Source of the DNA: JBCAWW01 sp039024315
GTDB taxonomy: Bacteria; Bacteroidota; Bacteroidia; J057
Assembly (NCBI GenBank): GCA_039024315.1
Contig: JBCCQN010000091.1
Span: forward strand, 1-30,346
Length of the DNA stretch: 30,346 nucleotides
Direction: 5' to 3'
The translations under genes were made by a program, and so were the position numbers. This document shows positions 1 to 6,954 of the stretch, piece by piece. Positions within the stretch are counted from its first letter, which is position 1, and each line of letters opens with the position of its first letter. A model generated the notes under the pieces. That model made no database searches. It worked only from the letters and a program-made list of their open reading frames with translations, and had not been told where the DNA came from.

Positions 1-93
1 CCCAAGCTAGCTGTGATCGAAAAAGTGATAGAAGGAGAACTGAAATTTGAGCGTATCTTGATGGTGATAAGAGAATGGGAATCTGGATACTGA
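1..93 (+). CDS. C-terminal end of an unknown protein (partial)
   Basis: Frame 1 is open from the window edge to a TGA at 91-93 and encodes the last 30 residues of a protein, ending in REWESGY. The fragment is charged and looks helical (for example VIEKVIEGELKFERI), with no motif I recognise. The next gene starts at 95, one base after this stop, so the two are probably co-transcribed and translationally coupled. That spacing is the main reason to believe the fragment is a real gene end. Family and function cannot be told from this piece. Confidence 0.6.
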   Translation, partial: PKLAVIEKVIEGELKFERILMVIREWESGY

Positions 94-94
94 T

Positions 95-568
95 ATGCAA
101 GCAAAAATCCTCATTGAAGCAGCAGTCAATCCCCAGCAGATAGAAAGGGTTAAAATTTTGTTAAAATTCTATGGAGCGCTTCGTAATCATGACGCGGCTC
201 TAGGAAACTACCAAGCTGAATTAGACAGTTTGCCCGGCAAATATGCCGCCCCCAAAGGCTGTCTTTTGATCGCTCATGAAGGTAATCAAGCCGTCGGCTG
301 TGTCGCTTTTCAAGCCTTGAGCGAAAGCATTTGCGAAATGAAGCGCATGTTCGTCCTCCCAGACTATCAGGGTCAGAAGATTGGTTTTCGACTCGTCGAA
401 CGCTTAGTCGCCGAAGCCCGCCTAGCTGGCTACCAAATCATGCGTTTGGATACGCATCCCCATATGCACAGGGCAGCCAAACTCTATCAATCTATGGGTT
501 TTTATGCGATCGAACGCTACAATCAAAACCCTACGCCTGGTATCCGCTTTTTTGAAAAAATCCTTTAG
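95..568 (+). CDS. GNAT family N-acetyltransferase
   Basis: This 157-residue protein has the length and layout of a single-domain GNAT acetyltransferase, which moves an acetyl group from acetyl-CoA to an amine on a small molecule or protein. Residues 55-75 (CLLIAHEGNQAVGCVAFQAL) fit the central strands. Residues 82-102 form motif A, with the CoA pyrophosphate loop YQGQKIG at 91-97. K95 stands where a glycine is common, but the terminal glycine G97 is kept. Residues 127-138 (RAAKLYQSMGFY) match motif B, where a Tyr usually acts near the thiolate. There is no signal peptide, so it should be cytoplasmic. The start one base after the preceding stop supports ATG at 95. The substrate cannot be told. 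The family call is strong; a specific name is not justified. Confidence 0.88.
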   Translation: MQAKILIEAAVNPQQIERVKILLKFYGALRNHDAALGNYQAELDSLPGKYAAPKGCLLIAHEGNQAVGCVAFQALSESICEMKRMFVLPDYQGQKIGFRLVERLVAEARLAGYQIMRLDTHPHMHRAAKLYQSMGFYAIERYNQNPTPGIRFFEKIL

Positions 569-630
569 TTAAGACTAATTTTTTTGAACCTAATCAAAAG
601 CCGGACGTATTTGTGTATAAAAAACACATT

Positions 631-1473
631 ATGTCTAAAAAAGTACTCCAACGAATACACATTATCAAAGAGACGCTTAGGATCTTAAAAGAAGGAAGCT
701 ATCAAAATCGTCAAGGACAGGTAGTGAATCTAGCGGCAGCCCAAGCTCAAGCAGTGCAATCGAGTCGCGCCTGGCTCCCCGAAGAATTAGCAGAGCTCAG
801 CGAGCAAGTATTTGAAGCCCGTACGAGCCAAACGCAATTTGAGGTCCGCAACGAAACGACTTTTGAAGCAAGTTTACGCGCCTATCAAGCCGCTAAAGGG
901 CGACATATTGGAGCGCTAAATTTTGCCTCGGCTCGCAACCCCGGAGGGGGCGTACTACGTGGCACCAAAGCCCAAGAAGAAGATCTCGCCCGTGCCTCTG
1001 GACTCTATCCTTGCATCGTGCAGATGGAGGATCACTTTCAATACCACCGTAAACATAAGCTTGGGCTCTATAGCGATCGGATGATTTATAGCCCAAAGGT
1101 TCCTGTGTTCCGCAACGCGGCAGAGCAACTCCTCGACGATTGGTATCCTGTTAGTATCATCACTTCTGCAGCCGCCAACGTCAGTTCCCTTCGTCAAAAC
1201 AATCCAGAGCGACTTCAGGATGTTCCAGCAGTAATGCGCCTTCGCACTCAAAAATTACTCGCGCTAGCAGCATACCATCATATTGACACCTTAATTCTTG
1301 GGGCATGGGGCTGTGGGGTGTTCAAACAGGAGCCAGCAGATATGGCCGGCTACTTCGCCGAGCAACTGCTCGAAGGTCCCTTTAAAAATGTATTTCCCCG
1401 AGTGATGTTTGCCGTCTTAGACAATAGCAAAGAGGAAAGATTTATCAGCCCTTTCAGGGAACGATTTATTTGA
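631..1473 (+). CDS. TIGR02452-type macrodomain protein, microbial poly(ADP-ribose) glycohydrolase-like
   Basis: Counted from ATG 631 this is a 280-residue protein carrying the PARG signature: three glycines at 105-107 followed seven residues later by QEE at 115-117, within the run NFASARNPGGG (97-107). In characterised PARGs this GGG-X6-8-QEE loop binds ADP-ribose and the second glutamate cleaves the ribose-ribose bond. GAWGCGVF at 224-231 matches the second conserved macrodomain loop. The N-terminal extension of about 90 residues is usual for the TIGR02452/DUF2263 family. It should be cytoplasmic and remove ADP-ribose or PAR from substrates. An in-frame GTG at 613 would add six residues; I prefer the ATG because it follows an A-rich stretch typical of Bacteroidota starts. 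It lies 62 bases after the GNAT gene on the same strand, so co-expression is possible. The family is clear; the cellular target is unknown. Confidence 0.88.
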   Translation: MSKKVLQRIHIIKETLRILKEGSYQNRQGQVVNLAAAQAQAVQSSRAWLPEELAELSEQVFEARTSQTQFEVRNETTFEASLRAYQAAKGRHIGALNFASARNPGGGVLRGTKAQEEDLARASGLYPCIVQMEDHFQYHRKHKLGLYSDRMIYSPKVPVFRNAAEQLLDDWYPVSIITSAAANVSSLRQNNPERLQDVPAVMRLRTQKLLALAAYHHIDTLILGAWGCGVFKQEPADMAGYFAEQLLEGPFKNVFPRVMFAVLDNSKEERFISPFRERFI

Positions 1474-1487
1474 GGGAACGAAGCCTT

Positions 1488-1570
1488 TAAGTACCTAGAC
1501 AATAGTATTCAGACCTTGGAAAATGGTTCTATACGTTTCAGTAAGACCGCTCTTCTCTGTACTGAATACT
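1488..1570 (-). repeat. Interspersed foldback repeat, short copy
   Basis: Read on the minus strand, this 83-base stretch begins AGTATTCAGTACAGAGAA and ends near TACTATTGTCTAGGTACTTAA. Both ends, and the internal ACTGAAACGTAT and CCATTTT blocks, match in the same order the element at 15595-15754 (AGTATTTAGTACAGAGAA, GCTGAAACATAT, CCATTTT, TACTATTGTCTCAGTACTC). The longer copy has extra internal sequence. It lies between two convergent genes and abuts the CCCGAAAG hairpin at 1571-1586. The match was made by eye. I do not know this family by name. Confidence 0.55.
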
Positions 1571-1586
1571 CCCGAAAGCTTTCGGG
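1571..1586. repeat. Perfect 16-bp palindrome CCCGAAAGCTTTCGGG
   Basis: The 16 bases CCCGAAAGCTTTCGGG are their own reverse complement. They lie in the 131-base convergent gap between the PARG-like gene and the alpha/beta hydrolase gene. A close relative with a one-base loop (CCCGAAA-G-TTTCGGG) occurs at 17557-17571. The palindrome could form a hairpin in RNA from either strand and help end both transcripts, but no T-tract follows on either side, so I list it as a repeat and not as a terminator. Confidence 0.6.
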
Positions 1587-1604
1587 ATACTTACTACTCA
1601 GTCC

Positions 1605-3035
1605 TTAATCAAAGATGGTTGGCTTAAGGACAATGCGTTCTACCTGCAAGGCCTCGTTTTGAAAAAACTTCAAGACGGCTTCTCCAATCAGGGGAGACTG
1701 CATATAAAGGTCATGTCCGGCATTTTCGATGATAAGATGTTGGCCATTCTCAAACTTAGCGGCAATTTCATAGGCAGCCCTAAGATAGGTTCGACCGTCT
1801 AGTGTGCCACTGAGCAGCAAAGCATCTACCTTATTAGGCTTCAATTGGCGAAACTCCTCCGGTAAAGTGGGAAAATCTACCTGATTCATCCATGCATACA
1901 ACAAAACGTTAATACAGCTTCCCAAGACAGCACTATTTATCTGATTATCCACTGTAGCTTTACGTTGCGGAGAAATGCCACTTTGTAGATCCATAGCAAG
2001 GGCCATAGGCCGAAGCCGGCTAAAAAGGTAACGTTTGACTACCATTACATCAGGTCCGATTGCAGAGAAATCGCCCTCATACATTTGACTATATAAGCGT
2101 GGGATTTGCTTGGAGTCTTTAGGGTTTTTGAGGTAGAAACTAGCAATTGCCATCTGGAGCTCAAAATTTGAAAATGTAAGGGTGTCTCGGCCTCCCCTTC
2201 TATTGCGATACGAAGTCGTGGCGGGAGCATCTTTAAGCCTTTCATGTACAGCCAGAATTTTGGTTTTAAGTTCAGGGTAGCTAGTGTTTGATCCGTAATT
2301 ATCCTTAGCTAGCTGGGCGATTTGCCATAAGAAGTCTTGAGTAGCACTTGGTAGCTTGATCGTCTCGTCAGGCCCTTCCAAGCTAGCTAAGACTGCTTTG
2401 TTTACCTTAGATTCGAACAATCTGATGTAAGCAAACGCAAGGTGAGAGCCATAACTAATCCCCCATAAAGAAATTTGTTCTGCCCCTAATACACGACGTA
2501 AAGCATCCAGATCTTTAGCACTTTCGTCTGTATTATAGGCTTTGAGGTTTACACCTTCCTCTTCCCAATAGCTGAGACACTGGGACATCAAAAGGGTAGT
2601 TTGTTCTACGTACTCCTCTTTATTTATGGCTCGTCCCATCTCAAATTCAACCTGATAAGGACAGTTGGGAAGCCGCTGAGACAAACCAGTACCCCTTTGG
2701 TCAAAGGCGATAACATCTGCGACAGCTCTTAATTTCATAAAAAGAGAAAAGCGATCCCCTTTGGCGGTACTGCTAGCCGCCCCCCCTGGGCCCCCAGATA
2801 AATAAACGATAGGAGGTCCAGGATTTGGATTCGTGCTTTTAAAGCGAATAAAAGAAAGCTCGATCGAATCCCCCTGATTAGCAGTACGGTCTTCTAAAAC
2901 CTTGAAAGTCCCTCGCTCTGCTTGTACAGTGTCCTGTGCCCGGCTGATAAATTGATAGGGTTCCAGTAAAAGGGTTTGGCCTATAGAATGATGGATTAAA
3001 AGCATCAAGCTACAGACTGAAAAAAGGAATTTCAT
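1605..3035 (-). CDS. Secreted alpha/beta hydrolase, proline iminopeptidase/TAP-like
   Basis: The 476-residue product starts with a signal peptide (hydrophobic residues 3-18, likely cut near HSIGQ at 16-20). GGPGG at 81-85 forms the oxyanion-hole loop of peptidase family S33, and FDQRGTGLS at 111-119 is the conserved DxRGxGxS block. The nucleophile elbow GISYGS puts Ser194 in G-x-S-x-G. A large cap region spans about 220-370. The C-terminal part supplies Asp413 (SGTLDGRT) and His441 (ENAGHD), so the triad is complete. This layout matches the TAP/tripeptidyl aminopeptidase-like S33 proteins that release N-terminal residues from peptides. The mature enzyme should act in the periplasm or outside the cell. 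It probably shares a transcript with the small gene at 3078-3533, which lies 42 bases upstream on the same strand. Esterase activity is the main alternative. Confidence 0.9.
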   Translation of the reverse strand: MKFLFSVCSLMLLIHHSIGQTLLLEPYQFISRAQDTVQAERGTFKVLEDRTANQGDSIELSFIRFKSTNPNPGPPIVYLSGGPGGAASSTAKGDRFSLFMKLRAVADVIAFDQRGTGLSQRLPNCPYQVEFEMGRAINKEEYVEQTTLLMSQCLSYWEEEGVNLKAYNTDESAKDLDALRRVLGAEQISLWGISYGSHLAFAYIRLFESKVNKAVLASLEGPDETIKLPSATQDFLWQIAQLAKDNYGSNTSYPELKTKILAVHERLKDAPATTSYRNRRGGRDTLTFSNFELQMAIASFYLKNPKDSKQIPRLYSQMYEGDFSAIGPDVMVVKRYLFSRLRPMALAMDLQSGISPQRKATVDNQINSAVLGSCINVLLYAWMNQVDFPTLPEEFRQLKPNKVDALLLSGTLDGRTYLRAAYEIAAKFENGQHLIIENAGHDLYMQSPLIGEAVLKFFQNEALQVERIVLKPTIFD

Positions 3036-3077
3036 AGTTTATCGATTAAGGTGTAGTAAGCTTACCGCTTTAAAGCG

Positions 3078-3533
3078 TTAAGGGGCTAAATCAATTTCGG
3101 TCTTTCCTTCAAGACAGCGTAAAGATTTCCGATTACTACTTGCCTCATAGGCATAATAGCAAAACTCATAAAGGCTGTATTCTTTTTGTCTTTGGCTGAG
3201 ATAAGAGGCAAAGGTACTTTCACCCCCCAGCGCGAGCGAGGCATCTTTAAACGCTCCTCTGACTAAGATTCGTTCTTCCTCATGGATTATTTGCTTGATT
3301 TTCAGTTTCCCACCATACTTTTCTCCCAAAGCTGATCGTAAGTATTCATCCAAGACTTCCATTAGCTGGCGCTTTTCACTTTGTCCTACTAAGCTTTTGC
3401 ATGTAGATTCGTCTTTGTTAAAACTTTGGACGAGTGAAAAAGGAGAATTAAGGGATTTTTGAGTTTGTATATCACCTTTATTAGTACCGAACAAAATGAG
3501 AGATAAAAGGGAGATTGTTAGCGCATTCAACAT
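3078..3533 (-). CDS. Small secreted protein of unknown function
   Basis: The 151-residue product opens with a hydrophobic stretch (LNALTISLLSLILFG, residues 2-16) that looks like a signal peptide or an N-terminal membrane anchor. The rest is polar and mixed, with cysteines at the CKSL, EFCYY and RCLEG stretches, which could form disulfides outside the cytoplasm. I recognise no family. It ends 42 bases before the hydrolase at 1605-3035 and reads the same way, so it is probably the first gene of a two-gene unit. It is divergent from the oxidoreductase at 3624, leaving a 90-base shared promoter gap. Normal amino-acid composition and a credible export signal make it likely to be real; any link to the peptidase is inference. 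Confidence 0.65.
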   Translation of the reverse strand: MLNALTISLLSLILFGTNKGDIQTQKSLNSPFSLVQSFNKDESTCKSLVGQSEKRQLMEVLDEYLRSALGEKYGGKLKIKQIIHEEERILVRGAFKDASLALGGESTFASYLSQRQKEYSLYEFCYYAYEASSNRKSLRCLEGKTEIDLAP

Positions 3534-3583
3534 ATTGAGCAGACATTAAAGGATAATATAAAGAGCACGAAAGAAGCTAAATC

Positions 3584-3591
3584 TAAATTTG
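3584..3591 (+). promoter_or_regulatory. Candidate Bacteroidota -7 promoter box (TAAATTTG)
   Basis: TAAATTTG matches the Bacteroidota -7 consensus TAnnTTTG exactly and lies 32 bases before the ATG of the Gfo/Idh/MocA gene, in the divergent gap. I see no convincing TTG -33 element at the right distance, so this is only a candidate. Confidence 0.3.
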
Positions 3592-3623
3592 CAAAAGAGC
3601 TAAATTTCCTCTAAATAATTCTT

Positions 3624-4730
3624 ATGTCTACTCGTCGTGAATTTATCCGCCAAAGCTCCCTCGGATTGGGAGCTGCTGCTATCGGTACCGCCGCTTTGAG
3701 CAGCCTAAGTCCCGCCTGTGCTCAAGCCTCTGATCGCAAACTAGGGATCGCCCTAGTCGGTCTAGGCAATTATGCTACCAATCAGCTATTACCTGCTCTA
3801 CAAGAAACCCAGCATATCGAATTGCGAGGGATCGTAACGGGTACTCCAGCCAAGGCCGAAAAGTGGCAAAAAGAGCACAATCTCAAGCCTGAGAACATTT
3901 ATAATTACGAGACCTACGATCAAATCAAGGATAATCCGGACATTGATGTGATCTATGTAGTCCTACCCAATAGCATGCATGCCGAATATACCATCAGGGG
4001 ATTGGAAGCCGGCAAGCATGTGATCACCGAAAAGCCTATGGGACTTAGCGTGGCCGAATGCGACCAAATGATTGCGGCTGCGAAGAAGGCTAACAAAACC
4101 TTGGCGGTAGGCTATCGCATTCATTACGAGCCCTTTAACCAAGAGGCCCAGCGTATCGGTCAAGAGGAGGTAATGGGCAAGGTTAAGCTGTTCGAAGGCG
4201 GATTTGGCTTCCAATCGGGAGATCCCAATCAGTGGCGACTCAAAAAAGACTTGGCAGGAGGCGGTGCCTTGATGGATGTGGGCATTTATGTGATGCAAGC
4301 CGCCCGCTTTGTCATCGGCGAGGAACCTATAGCCGTTACGGCCCAAGAGTTTAAAACCGATCTCATCAAGTTTGCCGAGGTGGATGAAACCATCTTCTGG
4401 CAGATGGAATTTCCTTCTGGTGCCATCGCCTCATGTACCACCAGCTACAATGCCCGCACCGAGTATATGCGGGTAGCTTGCGAAAAAGGCCGCTTCGAAT
4501 TGGGGCCTTGTTATGGTTATGGGGGCTTTAGAGGGACCGTCAATGACAAGCCGATGGAATTTCCTAATATTAATCAGCAAGCGGCCCATATGGATGGGAT
4601 TGCGCGCCATATCTTGCTCGGAGATCCCTTGCTCAATGTAGGTGGGGACGAAGGTCGCCGAGATATGCTAGTCATAGAGGCAATTTATAAGGCAGTAGCT
4701 AGCGGCGGGCGCGTAGAAGTAGGGGTTTAG
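3624..4730 (+). CDS. Tat-exported Gfo/Idh/MocA family oxidoreductase
   Basis: The 368-residue product begins with a Tat signal: STRREFIRQ (2-10) carries the twin arginines, followed by an alanine/glycine-rich hydrophobic run to about 33. The Rossmann domain starts at GIALVGLGNYA (41-51), with the NAD(P)-binding GxGxxA loop at 46-51. EKP at 136-138 (TEKPMGLS) is the family's hallmark cofactor and catalytic motif, and AGGGALMDVGIY (211-222) belongs to the C-terminal substrate domain. Members oxidise or reduce sugars and cyclitols, usually with tightly bound NAD(P); Tat export fits folding with cofactor before secretion, as in glucose-fructose oxidoreductase. Start choice is supported by the Tat motif immediately after ATG 3624. 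It stands alone, divergent from 3533 and convergent with 5977. Some Bacteroidota relatives make or process 3-keto-sugars, which would fit the DUF1080 gene at 19.3 kb, but that link is inference. Confidence 0.92.
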   Translation: MSTRREFIRQSSLGLGAAAIGTAALSSLSPACAQASDRKLGIALVGLGNYATNQLLPALQETQHIELRGIVTGTPAKAEKWQKEHNLKPENIYNYETYDQIKDNPDIDVIYVVLPNSMHAEYTIRGLEAGKHVITEKPMGLSVAECDQMIAAAKKANKTLAVGYRIHYEPFNQEAQRIGQEEVMGKVKLFEGGFGFQSGDPNQWRLKKDLAGGGALMDVGIYVMQAARFVIGEEPIAVTAQEFKTDLIKFAEVDETIFWQMEFPSGAIASCTTSYNARTEYMRVACEKGRFELGPCYGYGGFRGTVNDKPMEFPNINQQAAHMDGIARHILLGDPLLNVGGDEGRRDMLVIEAIYKAVASGGRVEVGV

Positions 4731-4737
4731 TTTTTTG

Positions 4738-4755
4738 GCTGCTGCGCAGAACGCT
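4738..4755 (-). repeat. GCGNAGC hairpin repeat, copy a
   Basis: On the minus strand this reads AGCGTTCTGCGCAGCAGC: an AGCGTTC lead followed by a CTGC-GCA-GCAG hairpin with a triloop. It is a member of the family described in the findings and lies just after the stop of the oxidoreductase gene. Confidence 0.65.
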
Positions 4756-4783
4756 TGTGTTTAGGCCACGGTCAATTGTAGGA

Positions 4784-4799
4784 GCGGCATGCATGCCGC
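4784..4799. repeat. Perfect 16-bp palindrome GCGGCATGCATGCCGC
   Basis: GCGGCATGCATGCCGC is its own reverse complement. It sits midway between hairpin copies a and b in the convergent gap between the oxidoreductase gene and the propeller gene. It could pair as an RNA hairpin in either direction; no T-tract follows. Confidence 0.6.
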
Positions 4800-4839
4800 G
4801 GCTTGAAAATAAGCGTTCCACTTGCCTTTGCTACGAATG

Positions 4840-4858
4840 AGCGTTCCGCGCAGCGGTA
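4840..4858 (+). repeat. GCGNAGC hairpin repeat, copy b
   Basis: This reads AGCGTTCCGCGCAGCGGTA, with stem CCGC-GCA-GCGG. Compared with copy a, the second stem pair is C-G where copy a has T-A, so pairing is kept. It lies 19 bases from the end of the propeller gene. A partial lead, AAGCGTTCC, also occurs just upstream at about 4811-4819. Confidence 0.65.
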
Positions 4859-4876
4859 AACTTAAACCCAAATCCG

Positions 4877-5977
4877 CTAATAACTCACCATAATCTTTTG
4901 GCGCAAGCGCCTGCCATCGGCCAGCTCCGCCAACACAAAATAAAAGCCAGGGGCCAAATCATCAGCAGTCCAAATAGGTTCGCTAATTTCGCTTACCATT
5001 TTAGCGGCTAGATTATAAACTTGAATTTGCTTGGCGCGCTGCTGGGGCGAAAGCGCTAAAGCAAAAACAGTCCCGTAATTAGGACTGAGGATAGTCGCAT
5101 TTTCTGTCATCGCGGGGCGGATACTCGTGCTATTATTTTCTCGGATCACCACGGCGTTGGGGTTTATCAAATTACCAGCACCAGAGGCAATAAAATCATT
5201 GAGATAGAGGCCGCTATCGCTAAAGCGCTTGACCGAGGAACTAGCTCCATTACCGATCAAGATGTCGCCATTATCCATAAAAGCTACGCCTTCGGCATTG
5301 CCAAGACCAGAGATAAAGATTCCGTCATAGACCCCAGCAGGATCAAAACGTTTGACCGCATTACCATCATAATCTACCACCAACAGATTGCCTTTATCAT
5401 CAAACCAAATGTTGGTGGGACCATCTAAATTGGTGATCGCAAAAAAACCAAGGTCATTGCCCTGACTGTCAAAGTAGCGCACATAGTCTCCATCATAAGA
5501 AGACACGTACAAATTGCCAATGGCATCCCAAGCAAGTCCAATGCTATTGGAAACGCCCACGCTCGTAAACTCATCGACCAAAGTCCCGTCCAACTGATAG
5601 CGAAGCACGCGCCCATTGCCGCCCCATTGCAAGACATACAAGAGAGAATCAGGTCCTATTTTCATACGAGTCGGCCCATTGATGCCATTGGCAAAAAGCC
5701 CAATATAAGCCCCCGTGCTCGCATCATGCCAGTTGATCAGATTGCTGTTGAGATTGGAGATTAAGACGCGATTGGAGTCTTCGATAAAAAGGATATCCTG
5801 CGGCCAATCAATATTGGTGTCAATGAATACAGTAGGGTTTTGACCATTTTCATCAAACTTCAATATCTGCCAAGGCGGATTGTTAAAATTACCCGCATCG
5901 CTGACGTAGATTTCAATGCTTTGAGCCCTTAAAATTTGGCTGGCAAATAGTAATCCGATAAGAAAAAGTTGTCGCAT
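4877..5977 (-). CDS. NHL/SMP-30-like beta-propeller protein with T9SS sorting tail
   Basis: The 366-residue product has a signal peptide (LFLIGLLFASQILRAQ, residues 4-19). Residues about 20-280 are a run of roughly 40-residue propeller blades with repeated patterns such as NGPTRMKIGPDSLLYV, NSIGLAWDAIGNLYV, GPTNIWFDDKGNLLVV and NAEGVAFMDNGDILIG, each followed by a K/R-[RY]-F strand; this is the NHL-type layout. Residues about 285-366 resemble a type A T9SS C-terminal domain: SPNYGTVFALAL, then IQVYNLAAKMV, then LAPGFYFVLAEL and RRLRQKIMV at the end. It should therefore cross the outer membrane by the type IX system and be secreted or anchored on the surface. It is the last gene of a minus-strand group, 8 bases after the esterase. 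Propellers of this kind bind ligands or proteins; no catalytic residues can be assigned. Confidence 0.85.
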   Translation of the reverse strand: MRQLFLIGLLFASQILRAQSIEIYVSDAGNFNNPPWQILKFDENGQNPTVFIDTNIDWPQDILFIEDSNRVLISNLNSNLINWHDASTGAYIGLFANGINGPTRMKIGPDSLLYVLQWGGNGRVLRYQLDGTLVDEFTSVGVSNSIGLAWDAIGNLYVSSYDGDYVRYFDSQGNDLGFFAITNLDGPTNIWFDDKGNLLVVDYDGNAVKRFDPAGVYDGIFISGLGNAEGVAFMDNGDILIGNGASSSVKRFSDSGLYLNDFIASGAGNLINPNAVVIRENNSTSIRPAMTENATILSPNYGTVFALALSPQQRAKQIQVYNLAAKMVSEISEPIWTADDLAPGFYFVLAELADGRRLRQKIMVSY

Positions 5978-5985
5978 GACAGTAA

Positions 5986-6885
5986 TTATGAAAGGATGAA
6001 ATCAAGCATGGCCTGACGATAAGGACTCTCTGCTTCAAAGGAAAGATTGTTCCACAGATCGCGATGGCCCAGTTCTCGGACATGAATCACTTTATAAGAT
6101 TTGAAGTTGCCCTCGTCCAAAGCTTGTTCCAGCACGCGAGTATAATTGTAGGTATTGTTTTCTGAGATCAGCAGCATGGGCACCGACATGCTCTCCAAAT
6201 AAGTAATGGGAGAAGCCGCTTTAAAATCCTCTTTGGTATCCCCAAAGACGGCTTTGACGTGGGTATCCGCTAGCGCGGAACGCGTATCACTATTGGCAAA
6301 GGCGGCATGATAGTGAGATACGTCATAGGTACCCGCCACTGGAATAACGCCTTTGATGTTGGCCAGGCTGAGGCCATGGGCCGCGAGATAGCTTTCATCC
6401 AAGCTTAGCAAGGCCGCCAAATGCGCCCCAGAAGAAAAACCTCCCACAAAGATTTGCTCGCGATCCCAATTGTAGGTATCGGCATGATCATACAGCCATT
6501 TAAAAGCGGCCGCCAAATCTTGTACATGAACCGGATGCTGTACCCCTTCGGTGCGATTACTGTCCGCCCAAACGGCAGCACTTAATCTATGCCCTACACT
6601 CGCCACTGTAATGCCCTTGGCCGCAAATTGCTGGGCCAAATCCATTTCCTTATGGCGGTCCACAAATGACCAAGCACCGCCCCCAATCCAAATGAGCAGT
6701 GGTGTCTTTTCTTCCCCTGCGGGCAACACTAGGTTTAAGCGTTGTAGGCTATCAACCTGGATCTCCTCTGCAGGTAGATAGGCAAGGTTTTCTATCACCC
6801 TTTGGGGAACGCTCTTATCGTTCTGCGCGCAGGCAAAAAAATTGAGGCCAAGTAGTACGACTAAAAGCAGCATTGATCTATGCAT
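5986..6885 (-). CDS. Alpha/beta hydrolase lipoprotein, carboxylesterase (BD-FAE-like)
   Basis: The 299-residue product begins with a lipoprotein-type signal, with Cys19 in FFACAQ. IGGGAW at 67-72 corresponds to the HGGG oxyanion hole of the hormone-sensitive-lipase/BD-FAE group. GGFSSGAHLAALL at 148-160 is the nucleophile elbow with Ser151, and LGHRDLW at 272-278 provides His274. The acid residue is odd: the expected position reads LLISENNTYNY (238-248), where asparagine stands in place of the usual aspartate and Glu242 lies two residues away. It may use Glu242 or be altered in activity. Likely role: hydrolysis of acetyl or other ester decorations in the periplasm or at the surface. It sits between the propeller gene (8 bases) and the GH130-like gene (69 bases), all on the minus strand, so an operon is likely. 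A kynurenine-formamidase-like fold is the same superfamily and cannot be excluded. Confidence 0.85.
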   Translation of the reverse strand: MHRSMLLLVVLLGLNFFACAQNDKSVPQRVIENLAYLPAEEIQVDSLQRLNLVLPAGEEKTPLLIWIGGGAWSFVDRHKEMDLAQQFAAKGITVASVGHRLSAAVWADSNRTEGVQHPVHVQDLAAAFKWLYDHADTYNWDREQIFVGGFSSGAHLAALLSLDESYLAAHGLSLANIKGVIPVAGTYDVSHYHAAFANSDTRSALADTHVKAVFGDTKEDFKAASPITYLESMSVPMLLISENNTYNYTRVLEQALDEGNFKSYKVIHVRELGHRDLWNNLSFEAESPYRQAMLDFILS

Positions 6886-6954
6886 AAGAGACTAGGCTTT
6901 TCCTCTAGTATTGGTTAGCAAGAGGAATCGTTGAACCCATTCAAAATACCCAAA

